NCBI RefSeq assembly: GCF_900129825.1
Contig: NZ_FQWZ01000003.1
Location: 364,353-428,352, forward strand
Reading direction: 5' to 3'
Source: Hydrocarboniphaga daqingensis
GTDB lineage: Bacteria > Pseudomonadota > Gammaproteobacteria > Nevskiales > Nevskiaceae
Length of the DNA: 64,000 bases
This document shows, in pieces, positions 20,201-28,027 of the stretch. Both the position numbers and the translations under genes were made by a program. The notes beneath the pieces are model-generated. The model did not search any database. It was not told the origin of the DNA and saw only the letters and a list, made by a program, of their open reading frames with translations. Each line of letters opens with the position of its first letter. Position 1 is the first letter of the stretch.

Positions 20201-21012
20201 ATCGCGGCCAAGTCGCCGAATGCGCAACTGCTGGCTGGCGCACCGAGCAGCGTCGCGCGGTCGGCGTGCGACACCATGATGGCGACGTTGCTGCCGATCA
20301 GATTGTTCAGGATCGACTCCAGCGTGGTGACCAGGCTCTGCTGGCCCAGGTTCAGCACACCGCTGATCGTCGATTGCAGAACACCGAGCAGCACGGATGG
20401 CAGCTGCCCGACCACCGTGCTCAGCAGCGGTGTAATCAAGCCCTGGATCAGGTCACCGACGAAGCTGGCCATGATGCTGTTCAGAATTGTGCCGACCAGC
20501 GGCACGCTGAGCAGAAAGCTCAGTGTTGTACAGCTGAGCGTCGTGACCCCGTTGAGTACCAGCGACAGCAGAAACGAGATGCCGGGGATTGGGATCGCGG
20601 GCGGGATCAGTCCGAGTACGCCATACAGATTGCACAAGCCTTGGGCCTTGGCGCTGCACTGCGCGGGGGTCGATCCCGATGTGCAGCCGTAGGCACCGAA
20701 CAGCAGGTTGTACAGGTAGTCGACTGGATTGGAGGTCACGCCGCCGAGCAAGTCACTCAGGATGATCGAGCTGGTCACGTTCAGACACAGCTGCGGCGAG
20801 TCGGGATTATTCGGGTTACTGGTCTGCGTCAATACGCTGTTGCAGATGCCGAGCAGATTCAGGTCGATCACCAGCACCGTGTAGGGCGCTTGTACCGAGT
20901 TGACCGCTGGGTTGGTGTAGATCTCGGTGTCGTCGGGCAGCGCAGCCGGAATGCAGCAGAACATGCCGATGAACAGCGCGAGCAACCGGTGCCTGAGTTT
21001 ACGAATCGCCAT
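17269..21012 (-). CDS. pilY1: type IV pilus tip adhesin/assembly protein PilY1 (unusual N-terminus)
   Basis: 1247 residues with a signal peptide (FIGMFCCIPAALPD). The C-terminal half is the PilC/PilY1 beta-propeller with GANDGLLRMV, FGLRRSGRYYYGMNL and a calcium-binding loop DTDGDGLIDRLYVGD near residue 980. AGGAG precedes the ATG. The N-terminal half is odd. Where most PilY1 proteins carry a von Willebrand A metal motif of the DxSxS type after VLFVLD, this one has VLVIDLNLLGICNSV (residues 46-60). That is followed by a long hydrophobic, Leu/Val/Gly-rich insert (about 82-230) before SNVAIMVSHADRA. A working MIDAS site therefore looks lost. Confidence 0.93.
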   Translation of the reverse strand: MAIRKLRHRLLALFIGMFCCIPAALPDDTEIYTNPAVNSVQAPYTVLVIDLNLLGICNSVLTQTSNPNNPDSPQLCLNVTSSIILSDLLGGVTSNPVDYLYNLLFGAYGCTSGSTPAQCSAKAQGLCNLYGVLGLIPPAIPIPGISFLLSLVLNGVTTLSCTTLSFLLSVPLVGTILNSIMASFVGDLIQGLITPLLSTVVGQLPSVLLGVLQSTISGVLNLGQQSLVTTLESILNNLIGSNVAIMVSHADRATLLGAPASSCAFGDLAAIPGTRRSTSGCSNGAYMIAGFTQLVDVGSVNSMVSLVSNLLTNALSPTNLLNATTAIAGTALTTPASLLPPYQGKEVYAELAQFLAGKEVFNAPLARWDGLTGLITRDTSIELSNGNYRKPALECSTANILNLMLTNNIRDSESDARLRSIWPALPSGAITLADVVRQAADVGVTDINGRQVNMRSYFLIQNLLTSTTTLGNAGATLLTYANSLGLLNLGKSTASLLKPVIDIDASLLTPSLTVDLTTPSAVRPESFFGLFKPDTLQKPRWNGNLKRLRVAADSSGNYQYYDANSTLAIDTDGRIKPTALSFWTTSSQLGTSTRDGRSVTLGGAGQNIPGYQFGGGGNPGRVNSDGKRTLYYDKIASGSFALAGLDADTQTVRDELATDLGVTGTTTADDKRRRELLLYARGFDVGSAAAPLGSGDTVTGVTARSWMHGAVLHSRPVAINYGARGTATTTSPDIRVVYGANDGLLRMVRNSDGVETWGFMPRVLMSQQNTLRENTAGSALPYGVDGAPAVLLQDRNSSGGPADGKIESSNSNDRAWMYFGLRRSGRYYYGMNLTNPDAPSLLWRIGPDGLYRSTGLISGTSGFFSELGMTFSNPQIGRMRVTDSGTTTTRSVVVFAGGYNGGVSGSSKVGKDLNRGSDNRVGTDDTVGNAIYIVDAQTGDLIWKARQGTFSSSTPYNSSTRAFQHPLLLDSIPSDVNIIDTDGDGLIDRLYVGDTGGRLWRADFPAADRSAWVLTPLASLGRHRNSNVANDRRFFQAPDFAPLRSNTGNYDVITIGSGDREDPLNTATQNFLYSYRDFRVVSNRTASEVITSDSTLKGQTDFVDLTTTCASGSTSCGSTLDLGTGWRIQLTGSGEKTFSQPLSASGTTFFSTYTPPSTSTVTCTPSEGTNRIYGVSLTNSRPTVASFINDGDGTQRSQATATPGLPGEFNALTADALAVNTSTQKIESTPRYTIYWRERRSDEETAP

Positions 21013-21022
21013 CGTGTTGCTC

Positions 21023-21589
21023 CTACTGCTGCGTCAAGCCGCGCACGCGCGCCACCTTGACGTAAACCCCTTGCGCGATCTCGGCACCGCCTTGCGCCAT
21101 CTCATCGTCGGTGGTGGCGACGCGGTCATAGCCGGCGGTGACGGTGAACAACGCGTAGTCATAGCGATCGCCGCTGTCGCCTTCCCGCATCGCCGTGACG
21201 GGAGCGAAATCACCGCCATTGATGGCCTCGCGGCGGACTGATCCGTACAGGTAGCTGCTGTAATGCGTGGCCGGCAGCAGCGCCGTGTCGGCATTGGCGC
21301 TGGGGCAGGAGAAACCTTGCTGCGTCGACAGCTTCGACGCACTCAGGCTGCTGCCGATCACGCAGCTCTGGATGTAGTCGGAACCGGGCAGCACGGTGAA
21401 CGACGCGCTGCGGTTGCTGATCGCTTCGAGCAGCGTTTGCGCGTTCTGCTGGGCGTCGAGTCGGCTTCCTTCGTTCTGTGACAAGCGCAGGCCAATCGTG
21501 CCCGAGCGCATTGCGGCCAAGCCGAGCAGCGTCATGATCACCAGAAAAAGCAGCGACGTCGCCAAGGCGGCGCCGTGTTGGCGTCGCAT
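21023..21589 (-). CDS. pilX: minor pilin PilX
   Basis: 188 residues from the ATG at 21589, which gives a short basic leader MRRQHG followed by AALATSLLFLVIMTLLGLAAM. The +5 residue is not Glu, as is usual for PilX/GspK-like subunits. An upstream ATG at 21628 would overlap pilW by 26 bases and put acidic residues in the leader, so I prefer the shorter start, though neither has a strong Shine-Dalgarno. It lies between pilW and pilY1. Confidence 0.85.
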   Translation of the reverse strand: MRRQHGAALATSLLFLVIMTLLGLAAMRSGTIGLRLSQNEGSRLDAQQNAQTLLEAISNRSASFTVLPGSDYIQSCVIGSSLSASKLSTQQGFSCPSANADTALLPATHYSSYLYGSVRREAINGGDFAPVTAMREGDSGDRYDYALFTVTAGYDRVATTDDEMAQGGAEIAQGVYVKVARVRGLTQQ

Positions 21590-21602
21590 GACTGCGCGAA
21601 GC

Positions 21603-22811
21603 TCAGAGTCGGGACGGATTGCGGACATAAACAGTCGTCGAGTAGATGCGCCGGTAGAAATGCACCGTCTTGTCGGCCTCTGCGGTGCCGGAGGGATCGG
21701 TGATCGAGCTCGGCGTATAGGTGCCGCTGTCGCCGGCGGTGTAGCTCTTCAGGTCGCGATACAGTGGGTCGCTTTGTACCGATCGCATCCGCAAGAATAT
21801 CTGTGCGGTGGTGACGTTCTCGGCGAGTTCCTGCGCGCTGGGCGTGCTGGTGTAGCGGAAGCTGTCCTCGCTGCTGCGGATGCCCCAGACGATCTGCATA
21901 TCCTCGACGCCTTCGGCCAGGCATTCGCTGTAGAAACCGCTTGCCGATGCATTGCCGCCGCCGGCACTGCAACTGCCGTTCTCGCTGTCGCTGCCGGCGC
22001 TGTAGCCGCTGGAGCACAGCTCCTTGCGGCACAGCGTCGGTATGCCATCGCCGGCAGTGCGCGCGTAGTTGCGCACGTAATAGATGCGGGGAACGTAACG
22101 GTAGAAGCCGTAGGGCGCGCTCAGCGGCTCCTCCGTCAGCGTGTCGGACGGCGGCGTCGTTGGCGACGAACCCCAGCGGATCATCGTGCCGACCAGGCCA
22201 TTGGTCTTCAGGTAGTAGTGGTACGGACGGAGCGTTTCCGATGTGGCGCTGGCGCTGCGCGTGGCCGTCACCTGTGCTGCGACGCGACGCATGGCGACCA
22301 CGTCGGTGCCGCTGCGGTGATTGCCGATGCAGCGCCACTGCGAGGCGACCGTGCTGCTGGCGTCCTGATTACGGAATTCAAGGCGACTCGGCCACGTGGT
22401 GACCGTCGTCGTCGTGACGCCGTTGGTGGTCTGTGTCGACGACGCTTTTGCCGTCAGCTCGAAAGCCCAGCGAGTCGTGGCATTGATACCGCAGTCGCTG
22501 CTGGTGCCAAACGCGGTGCTGGCCGTGCTGTCATCGTCGGTGACGATCGTATTGTTCAAGTTCGGGCGGATCAGGCCCGCTGACGACATGCCACCCCAGT
22601 AGCCCGCCATCGTGATGTCGCGCGACAGTTGCGACAGCGCAAAGCGTGCTTGGTCCTGCATGCCGTTCAGCAATTCGCTTTGACGGTTGTTGCGATTGCT
22701 GTAGATGAACAGGGTCGCGACCGCGGTGACCAGAATCAGGCCAAGCGTCAGGCTGATCATCAGTTCGACCAGCGTCAGTCCTCGCTGGTGGTCGGTGAAG
22801 GAGCGCCTCAT
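21603..22811 (-). CDS. pilW: minor pilin PilW
   Basis: 402 residues. Prepilin signal MRRSFTDHQRG then LTLVELMISLTLGLILVTAV, with Glu at +5. The following FALSQLSRDITMAGYWG is characteristic of PilW. The large beta-rich C-terminal domain contains several cysteine pairs. The start overlaps the pilV stop as ATGA. Part of the fimT-pilV-pilW-pilX-pilY1-pilE operon. Confidence 0.93.
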   Translation of the reverse strand: MRRSFTDHQRGLTLVELMISLTLGLILVTAVATLFIYSNRNNRQSELLNGMQDQARFALSQLSRDITMAGYWGGMSSAGLIRPNLNNTIVTDDDSTASTAFGTSSDCGINATTRWAFELTAKASSTQTTNGVTTTTVTTWPSRLEFRNQDASSTVASQWRCIGNHRSGTDVVAMRRVAAQVTATRSASATSETLRPYHYYLKTNGLVGTMIRWGSSPTTPPSDTLTEEPLSAPYGFYRYVPRIYYVRNYARTAGDGIPTLCRKELCSSGYSAGSDSENGSCSAGGGNASASGFYSECLAEGVEDMQIVWGIRSSEDSFRYTSTPSAQELAENVTTAQIFLRMRSVQSDPLYRDLKSYTAGDSGTYTPSSITDPSGTAEADKTVHFYRRIYSTTVYVRNPSRL

Positions 22812-23404
22812 ATGAACTCCACGACGATCAGTCGCCGCATGCGCTCGTCGCTGCCGTTGGTCTGTGGGTCGTCATAGCGACCCAGGCCCTGTCCACAGGT
22901 GCTGCGCAATGGCGAATTGCTTGGAGTGGAACTGGGAATGGCGCCAAGCGCGCTCAGACCGCGCCACGCGACGGCCACTCGATAAACGCCAGATGCGACG
23001 GTGATGCAGCCGGTCGGGTTGAGCAGGCCCCCGGTCAGGTTGCCGGACGCGTCGGTTTCGGCGCTGCCGCTGAGCTTGCGTCCCCACTGGTACAAGTCGT
23101 ACGCGGCCAAGTCGGCCTTGCTGCAGGTTGCGCCGCTGGCACCGCAGTCGGTGCTCAGGCTGACGGCGGTGGCATCACTGGTCAGGTAGGACGTCTTGGC
23201 GCTGGGGTTGGCGCGAATGCGCTCAATCATGTCTTGCGCCAATGCCGTGGCCACGGTGCGCTGCGCGGCTTCGAAGTTCACTTTCTTTGAAGCGGCCTGC
23301 AGGCCGGCAACCGTCAGCAAGCCGATCGCGGTGACGACGATCGTGATCAATACCTCCACCAGCGTGAAGCCCATGGCCGGAGCGCGATGCATGTGGCGCT
23401 CCAT
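22808..23404 (-). CDS. pilV: minor pilin PilV
   Basis: 198 residues. Prepilin signal ends APAMG, then FTLVEVLITIVVTAIGLLTVAGLQ, with ALAQDMIERIRANP downstream, both typical of PilV. The ATG overlaps the fimT stop (TGATG), so the two are probably translationally coupled. Confidence 0.92.
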   Translation of the reverse strand: MERHMHRAPAMGFTLVEVLITIVVTAIGLLTVAGLQAASKKVNFEAAQRTVATALAQDMIERIRANPSAKTSYLTSDATAVSLSTDCGASGATCSKADLAAYDLYQWGRKLSGSAETDASGNLTGGLLNPTGCITVASGVYRVAVAWRGLSALGAIPSSTPSNSPLRSTCGQGLGRYDDPQTNGSDERMRRLIVVEFI

Positions 23405-24006
23405 CAGCCGCAGACGCTGGTCGTGGTCGCCACGTCCAGCGCTTGCAAGCTGACATAACCGCTAAGCGCGACGTCGACGCGGCGCGCCTTGTCGAGTTGC
23501 CGGTTGCTGTCGCACAGCGTGAAGCTCAGGGCCTGGCTCGGGCGACCGTTGCTGCCGAACGCCAGAAAGGCCGGATTGCTGCTCGGCAGCACGTTGAATG
23601 CATTGTCGCCCGATGCCGTGACGCGGCCGATCGGCTCGTAGACCGCCAAGATGTCGCCAGCGGCGTCAGGCTCGCTGGCGTCGACGACGCCGTCGCTGTC
23701 GCGATAGACGATCCAGCCCTGTGCCCAGGTCCCACTGCTGATGCCGCAGGTCGGGTAGCTGCTGCTGGCGAAGTAGTTGCGGCGGCATACGACGACGTTG
23801 CTGTTCTTTTCGATCGCCTCGCTGCGCGCCTGGTTGAATGCGGCGACCAGCTGCGTGCTGCCTTGTGCGCGCGCCGACGACAACATCATCAGGCGGAAAT
23901 GCGGCATCGCCGTCGCCATCAGGATCGCCGCAATGGCCAGCACCACCAGCAGTTCCAGCAGCGTGAATCCAGCCTGGTTGTCGAGGGACGCAAAGGTGTC
24001 GGTCAT
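23404..24006 (-). CDS. fimT: minor pilin FimT/FimU (GspH family), first gene of the pilin operon
   Basis: 200 residues from ATG 24006; an open extension to 24153 has no prepilin character. Signal MTDTFASLDNQAG then FTLLELLVVLAIAAILMATA, and LVAAFNQARSEAIEKN typical of GspH/FimT. It is the promoter-proximal gene of the six-gene minus-strand cluster. Upstream TATAAC (24013-24018) is too close to the start to give a normal leader and has no good -35. Confidence 0.9.
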   Translation of the reverse strand: MTDTFASLDNQAGFTLLELLVVLAIAAILMATAMPHFRLMMLSSARAQGSTQLVAAFNQARSEAIEKNSNVVVCRRNYFASSSYPTCGISSGTWAQGWIVYRDSDGVVDASEPDAAGDILAVYEPIGRVTASGDNAFNVLPSSNPAFLAFGSNGRPSQALSFTLCDSNRQLDKARRVDVALSGYVSLQALDVATTTSVCG

Positions 24007-24128
24007 ACGCCCGTTATACCAACGCTGGCGCGAGCCTCGTTTCAGCGCGGACGGGCGGTGCGGCTTTGCAGGCTGGAGGGAAAGCCCGGAGAATCGCCGG
24101 CCGGCTTGCCCTCCCAAGGAAACGGGTC

Positions 24129-25217
24129 TTGTCATCGTCGTCTGAATCCTCATCTCCGCGGCACTTGATCGTCGTCGGCGCCGGCGTCGTCGGCATGCTC
24201 AGCGCGCTCGAGATGCGTCGTCGCGGCTGGCGTGTTTCTGTATTCGATCGCGGTCAGGCGGCGCAGGAATCGTCCTGGGCCGGCGGCGGTATCTTGAGCC
24301 CAATCCTGCCCTGGCACTATCCGCAAGCGGTCTGGACCTTGGCCCAAGCGAGCTTGCCGCTGTATGCGGCACTGGCCCCGGCGCTGGCGCAGTCGACCGG
24401 TATCGATCCGGAGTTGACGCCGTCCGGTGCCCTGGTGCTCGACCCCGATGCGCTGACGGTCGGTGCGCGTTGGTGCGCCGACGCCGGCCTTACGGCGATG
24501 GAGATGGACGCGATCCTGCGAACGCGCGGGCCCTTGCATCCTGGGCTGTTGCTGCCGTGGATCGGGCAAATCCGCACGCCCCGCTTGGGCCGCGCGCTGG
24601 CGGCGCAGCTGCGTCTCGATGGTGTCCAACTACATGAGCACACGGCCGTGACCGGCTGGTGCGAACACCACGGCCGCATCGTCGGCGTTGTCACGGCAGC
24701 GGGCGAATGCCGCGCCGATGCGGTGTTGTTGACGGCCGGCGCATGGAGCGGCGCGCTGGCTCCGGTCCCGGTTCAGCCGGTGCGCGGCCAGATGCTGGCG
24801 ATACGCGCCGCGCCGAGCCGGCTCAAGCGCATCGTGCTTGACCGCGGCCGTTATCTGATCCCGCGCCGCGACGGCTGCATTCTGGTTGGCAGCACGGTGG
24901 AGCCGGGCTCGTTCGACAAGCACACCACAGCCGAGGCGCGCGACGAGCTGCTGGCCTTCGCTACCGGCCTGCTCGGTGACGAAGGCCTTGCCGATGCGGT
25001 CGAAGCGCACTGGACCGGGCTGCGGCCCGGCTCCGCGGACGGCGTTCCGCTGATCGGCGAGCACCCCGCGCTGCCGGGCTTGTGGGTCAACACCGGGCAT
25101 TTCCGCAATGGCCTCGTTATGGCGCCGGCATCGGCCGTGCTGCTGGCCGACTTGCTGTGCGGCGTGACGCCGGCCATCGACGCGCGTCCGTATGCGCTGG
25201 AGCCCGGACGCTTGTAG
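24129..25217 (+). CDS. thiO: ThiO-like FAD-dependent glycine/D-amino-acid oxidase
   Basis: 362 residues from a TTG at 24129, chosen because AAGGA lies eight bases upstream and the Rossmann motif then sits close to the N-terminus (HLIVVGAGVVGMLSALEM). Other DAO-family marks: SSWAGGGILSPILPW near residue 53, GRYLIPRRDG and a second nucleotide-binding region WTGLRPGSADGVP. Closest in layout to ThiO, which oxidises glycine to iminoglycine for the thiazole of thiamine. No thiS or thiG is nearby, so a general D-amino-acid or imino-acid oxidase role is possible. It separates two divergent minor pilin clusters. Confidence 0.82.
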   Translation: MSSSSESSSPRHLIVVGAGVVGMLSALEMRRRGWRVSVFDRGQAAQESSWAGGGILSPILPWHYPQAVWTLAQASLPLYAALAPALAQSTGIDPELTPSGALVLDPDALTVGARWCADAGLTAMEMDAILRTRGPLHPGLLLPWIGQIRTPRLGRALAAQLRLDGVQLHEHTAVTGWCEHHGRIVGVVTAAGECRADAVLLTAGAWSGALAPVPVQPVRGQMLAIRAAPSRLKRIVLDRGRYLIPRRDGCILVGSTVEPGSFDKHTTAEARDELLAFATGLLGDEGLADAVEAHWTGLRPGSADGVPLIGEHPALPGLWVNTGHFRNGLVMAPASAVLLADLLCGVTPAIDARPYALEPGRL

Positions 25218-25360
25218 GCGGGGCGTCGCAAGCGGTTGCGCGATCGATTTCGCGCGCCGTTTCGCAGTTCGGCGGCCCTGAGTGGGGCAGCAGGTGAACC
25301 GGCGCGCATTTCGTCCGTGATGGCGGGCCTAGATTGGGCCGTCCCGGACGCCGAGCCCCG

Positions 25361-25960
25361 ATGTTCGCCCTCCACGCCCACCATCGTGTAGTCCCCTGTT
25401 GGCGCGGCTATCTGCTGACCGAGATCGCGATCGCGCTGGCGATCGCGGCCTTGCTGCTCACGGCCGCGCTGCCGTCGTTCCAGTCGATGCTGTACCGCGC
25501 CGCGCTCCGGTCGGTCGCCGAACAACTCCGTAGCGATTTAACCGAAGCGCGCGCGCTGGCACGCGAGCGACGCCAGTTCATCTACGTCAGTTTTCAGCGC
25601 AGCAGCGACGGCCAGTACTGGTGTTGGGGTTTGAGCGTGACGGCCGACTGCGACTGCCGCGTGTCCGACCCAAGCGATGCGCGTTTGTGTGCGGTGCAAC
25701 GGCGTGCCGATGACGACATGCCGTTGCCGCGCCGCATCGTCAGCGCGGATTACCAGGGTCGGGTGCGCCTCGACGCACTGCCGTTCTCGGGCCTGCTGCG
25801 GTTGTCGCCGGTCCGTGCCGATCTGATCGCCGGCAGCGCCAGCTTCAGCACGACTCGCACACCGACCGAAGTGCTGCGTGTGTTGGCGAGTCGCCAGGGG
25901 CGTGTACGGCTGTGCTCGCCGTCCGGTGCTCAAGCCGTGGTCGGTGCCGCCGCGTGTTGA
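25361..25960 (+). CDS. GspH/FimT-like pseudopilin, second minor pilin cluster
   Basis: 199 residues from ATG 25361. The leader is long and ends CWRG, then YLLTEIAIALAIAALLLTAALPSFQSML with Glu at +5. EQLRSDLTEARALARERR is typical of the GspH/FimT group. The body is basic and Cys-containing (CWGLSVTADCDC). First of four coupled pilin-like genes on the plus strand. It is not a close copy of fimT at 23404, suggesting an old duplication or separate origin. Confidence 0.8.
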   Translation: MFALHAHHRVVPCWRGYLLTEIAIALAIAALLLTAALPSFQSMLYRAALRSVAEQLRSDLTEARALARERRQFIYVSFQRSSDGQYWCWGLSVTADCDCRVSDPSDARLCAVQRRADDDMPLPRRIVSADYQGRVRLDALPFSGLLRLSPVRADLIAGSASFSTTRTPTEVLRVLASRQGRVRLCSPSGAQAVVGAAAC

Positions 25961-26841
25961 CCTCGCAGCATGGCTTCAGCGTTACCGAAGCGATCATCGG
26001 CCTGGCGCTGGGCCTGCTCGTGATCACGGCCGGGATCGCCTTGCTGACCACGACGCTGACCATGCACGGCAGCGCCGTCCAGCGCACGCGGATGAATCAG
26101 GACATCCGCCAGATCGCCGATGCGCTACAACGCGATGCGGCTCGTGCCGGCAGCTGGGGCTTGGCAGCGGACGTGGCGAGCGTGTCGATGCGCCATCAAC
26201 TGCAACTTAGCGCCGACTCGGGCTCCATCGTGGCCGTGGCGGCCGCGATCGACGGCGCCACTGATACGGCTGCGTTCGCTGAGCCCCTGTCGGCCAGCGT
26301 CCTTGAAGGTCGCAGCTTGACCGCGCTGCTGCGCGATGTCGGCGGATCGACGCGGCCCTACACGATGCAGATCGATCGGCGGCTCGATCCGCAGTCGCTG
26401 CAGATCAGTCTGCCGGCCTCGTCGCCACCGCTGCCGTCACGCTTGATCGCCGCTGGCAGTTGGACTGTGCTCGATCCGTTCGATGGCATGCAGGTGGACG
26501 GTAGTTGTTTGCTGCTCAGCTACGACGAAGACAGCAACGGCCAGCGCAACGACAGCAACGAGCGTTTCGGCTATCGCTATCACAGCGCCGATCGGGTGAT
26601 CCGCGCCGTCAACAACAGCGCCAGTTGCAGCGCCGGCAGTTGGGAAAACATCAGCGACGAGCGCGTGCTCGATGTGCGCTCACTGGCCTTGTCGCTGCGC
26701 TCCGGCATGATCGGCGGCGCGACGCTGTCGTTGCAGCGCCCGTCTTTGTCATGGCGTCTGCAGGTGCGATCGCGACGCGACAGCACAATGGAGCTGCGGC
26801 TGCAGTCGACCGTTGCGATGCGCAACGATGTCCACGACTGA
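25954..26841 (+). CDS. PilW-like pseudopilin, second cluster
   Basis: 295 residues if translation starts at GTG 25954 (TTG 25957 is equally possible, overlapping the upstream TGA). Short leader ending SQHG, then FSVTEAIIGLALGLLVITAGIALL with Glu at +5, then DALQRDAARAGSWG, which matches the PilW hallmark after the helix. About 100 residues shorter than the PilW at 21603. Confidence 0.82.
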   Translation: MLTSQHGFSVTEAIIGLALGLLVITAGIALLTTTLTMHGSAVQRTRMNQDIRQIADALQRDAARAGSWGLAADVASVSMRHQLQLSADSGSIVAVAAAIDGATDTAAFAEPLSASVLEGRSLTALLRDVGGSTRPYTMQIDRRLDPQSLQISLPASSPPLPSRLIAAGSWTVLDPFDGMQVDGSCLLLSYDEDSNGQRNDSNERFGYRYHSADRVIRAVNNSASCSAGSWENISDERVLDVRSLALSLRSGMIGGATLSLQRPSLSWRLQVRSRRDSTMELRLQSTVAMRNDVHD

Positions 26842-28027
26842 AGGCCAAACGGGTGCGATCGCGCTGGCCACGGCATTGATGCTGTTGGTCATGCTGACGC
26901 TGATTGCGCTGAGCGCGGCACAAATCGGTATCGGCGATTTGCGCAGCGTGGCTGCCGAGGTTCATGCACAGCAGGTACAAGCCGCTGCCGAGACCGCCTT
27001 GGCACGCGGTCTGGCCTATGCACGCCGCAACGTCACGACGCTGACCCTTAGTGACGACATCGGCTGGCAGCGCTGCGATGCCGGCGACATCGCCGTGCCC
27101 TGCGGCGATGGCGTCGTCAATCGTTACGGCGCGCACTGGACCGCGTTACGCGATGTCGCCTCCTTACGCTTGCAGGCCGACGGCATCGAATCGCGAGTGC
27201 ATTACCTTGCGTTGGCGACCGATGATCTCAACGCAGCCCCGCAGTACGGCCTGCTGCAGATCGTCGGCGACGGCCGTGGCGGTGACACCGGCGCCGCCGC
27301 GCTGATCCGCCAAGACGTTCGCGTGACACCATTGCTGTATCGCGCGCCCGAGGCGTTGTTGACGGCGCCTTCGGCACGGCTCGGCGGACAGGGACAGCTG
27401 CGGCTGGCGTCATCGCAGTCGATATCGGTCTGGTCATCGGGCGACGCCCAGCTGGCCGACGCGACTCACAGCTGCATCATGCAAGCCGGCGTCTGCGGTG
27501 CGCCGCTGAGTACGGCCGGCATCGACGCCGTCGACATCGTCGATGTCGATGGCGGGCTGGGGGCGCCCGACGGCGTTGTGGCGCCGGGTGACGTCGTCGA
27601 GCGCCTGTTCGGTGTCGGCGCGGCTTATCGTGCGTCGCTGCGCGACGCGATGCAGCGGCTCGACAGTTGCCTGCAGCTCGACTCGCAATCGCACGCGGCC
27701 TACTGGATCGACGGCGATTGCGAACTGCCGGCGGGTGCTTTGCTCGGGCCCTTATTGCTGGTGGTCGCCGACGGCCGGCTGATCAGCCACGTGGCGACGC
27801 TGCGCGGCATCGTCTTGATGCTGTCGCCACCGTCGGACCCGCCCGGTGCGCTACGGCTCGACGGACGCTTGCGGTTGGAAGGCGCGCTGCTTTCCGACGG
27901 CCCGTTGAGGGTCGTTGCCGGTGACTATCAGCTGCAAGCCGATGCCGCCGCGATCGATGCGCTGAGAACGGGCGCGACGGCGTCGTATTGGGTGCTGCCG
28001 ATTCCGGGCAGCTGGCGGGACTACTGA
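26828..28027 (+). CDS. PilX-like pseudopilin with enlarged C-terminal domain, second cluster
   Basis: 399 residues from ATG 26828, overlapping the previous gene by 14 bases. Leader MSTTEGQTG then AIALATALMLLVMLTLIALSAAQ with no Glu at +5, as in PilX/GspK. It is about twice as long as the PilX at 21023. The extra part (after about residue 170) is rich in short hydrophobic strands and glycine. A large GspK-like tip subunit is an alternative reading. Confidence 0.75.
   Translation: MSTTEGQTGAIALATALMLLVMLTLIALSAAQIGIGDLRSVAAEVHAQQVQAAAETALARGLAYARRNVTTLTLSDDIGWQRCDAGDIAVPCGDGVVNRYGAHWTALRDVASLRLQADGIESRVHYLALATDDLNAAPQYGLLQIVGDGRGGDTGAAALIRQDVRVTPLLYRAPEALLTAPSARLGGQGQLRLASSQSISVWSSGDAQLADATHSCIMQAGVCGAPLSTAGIDAVDIVDVDGGLGAPDGVVAPGDVVERLFGVGAAYRASLRDAMQRLDSCLQLDSQSHAAYWIDGDCELPAGALLGPLLLVVADGRLISHVATLRGIVLMLSPPSDPPGALRLDGRLRLEGALLSDGPLRVVAGDYQLQADAAAIDALRTGATASYWVLPIPGSWRDY

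Noticed and set aside
19660-21060. A 466-codon frame antisense to pilY1
   Set aside because: Low-complexity Arg/Gln/Ala-rich product over the hydrophobic PilY1 insert; no start signal. PilY1 has a good RBS, signal peptide and operon context.
24007-24128. TPP riboswitch in front of the thiO-like gene
   Set aside because: The gap to the divergent fimT is only 122 bases and I could not find the conserved THI-box words.
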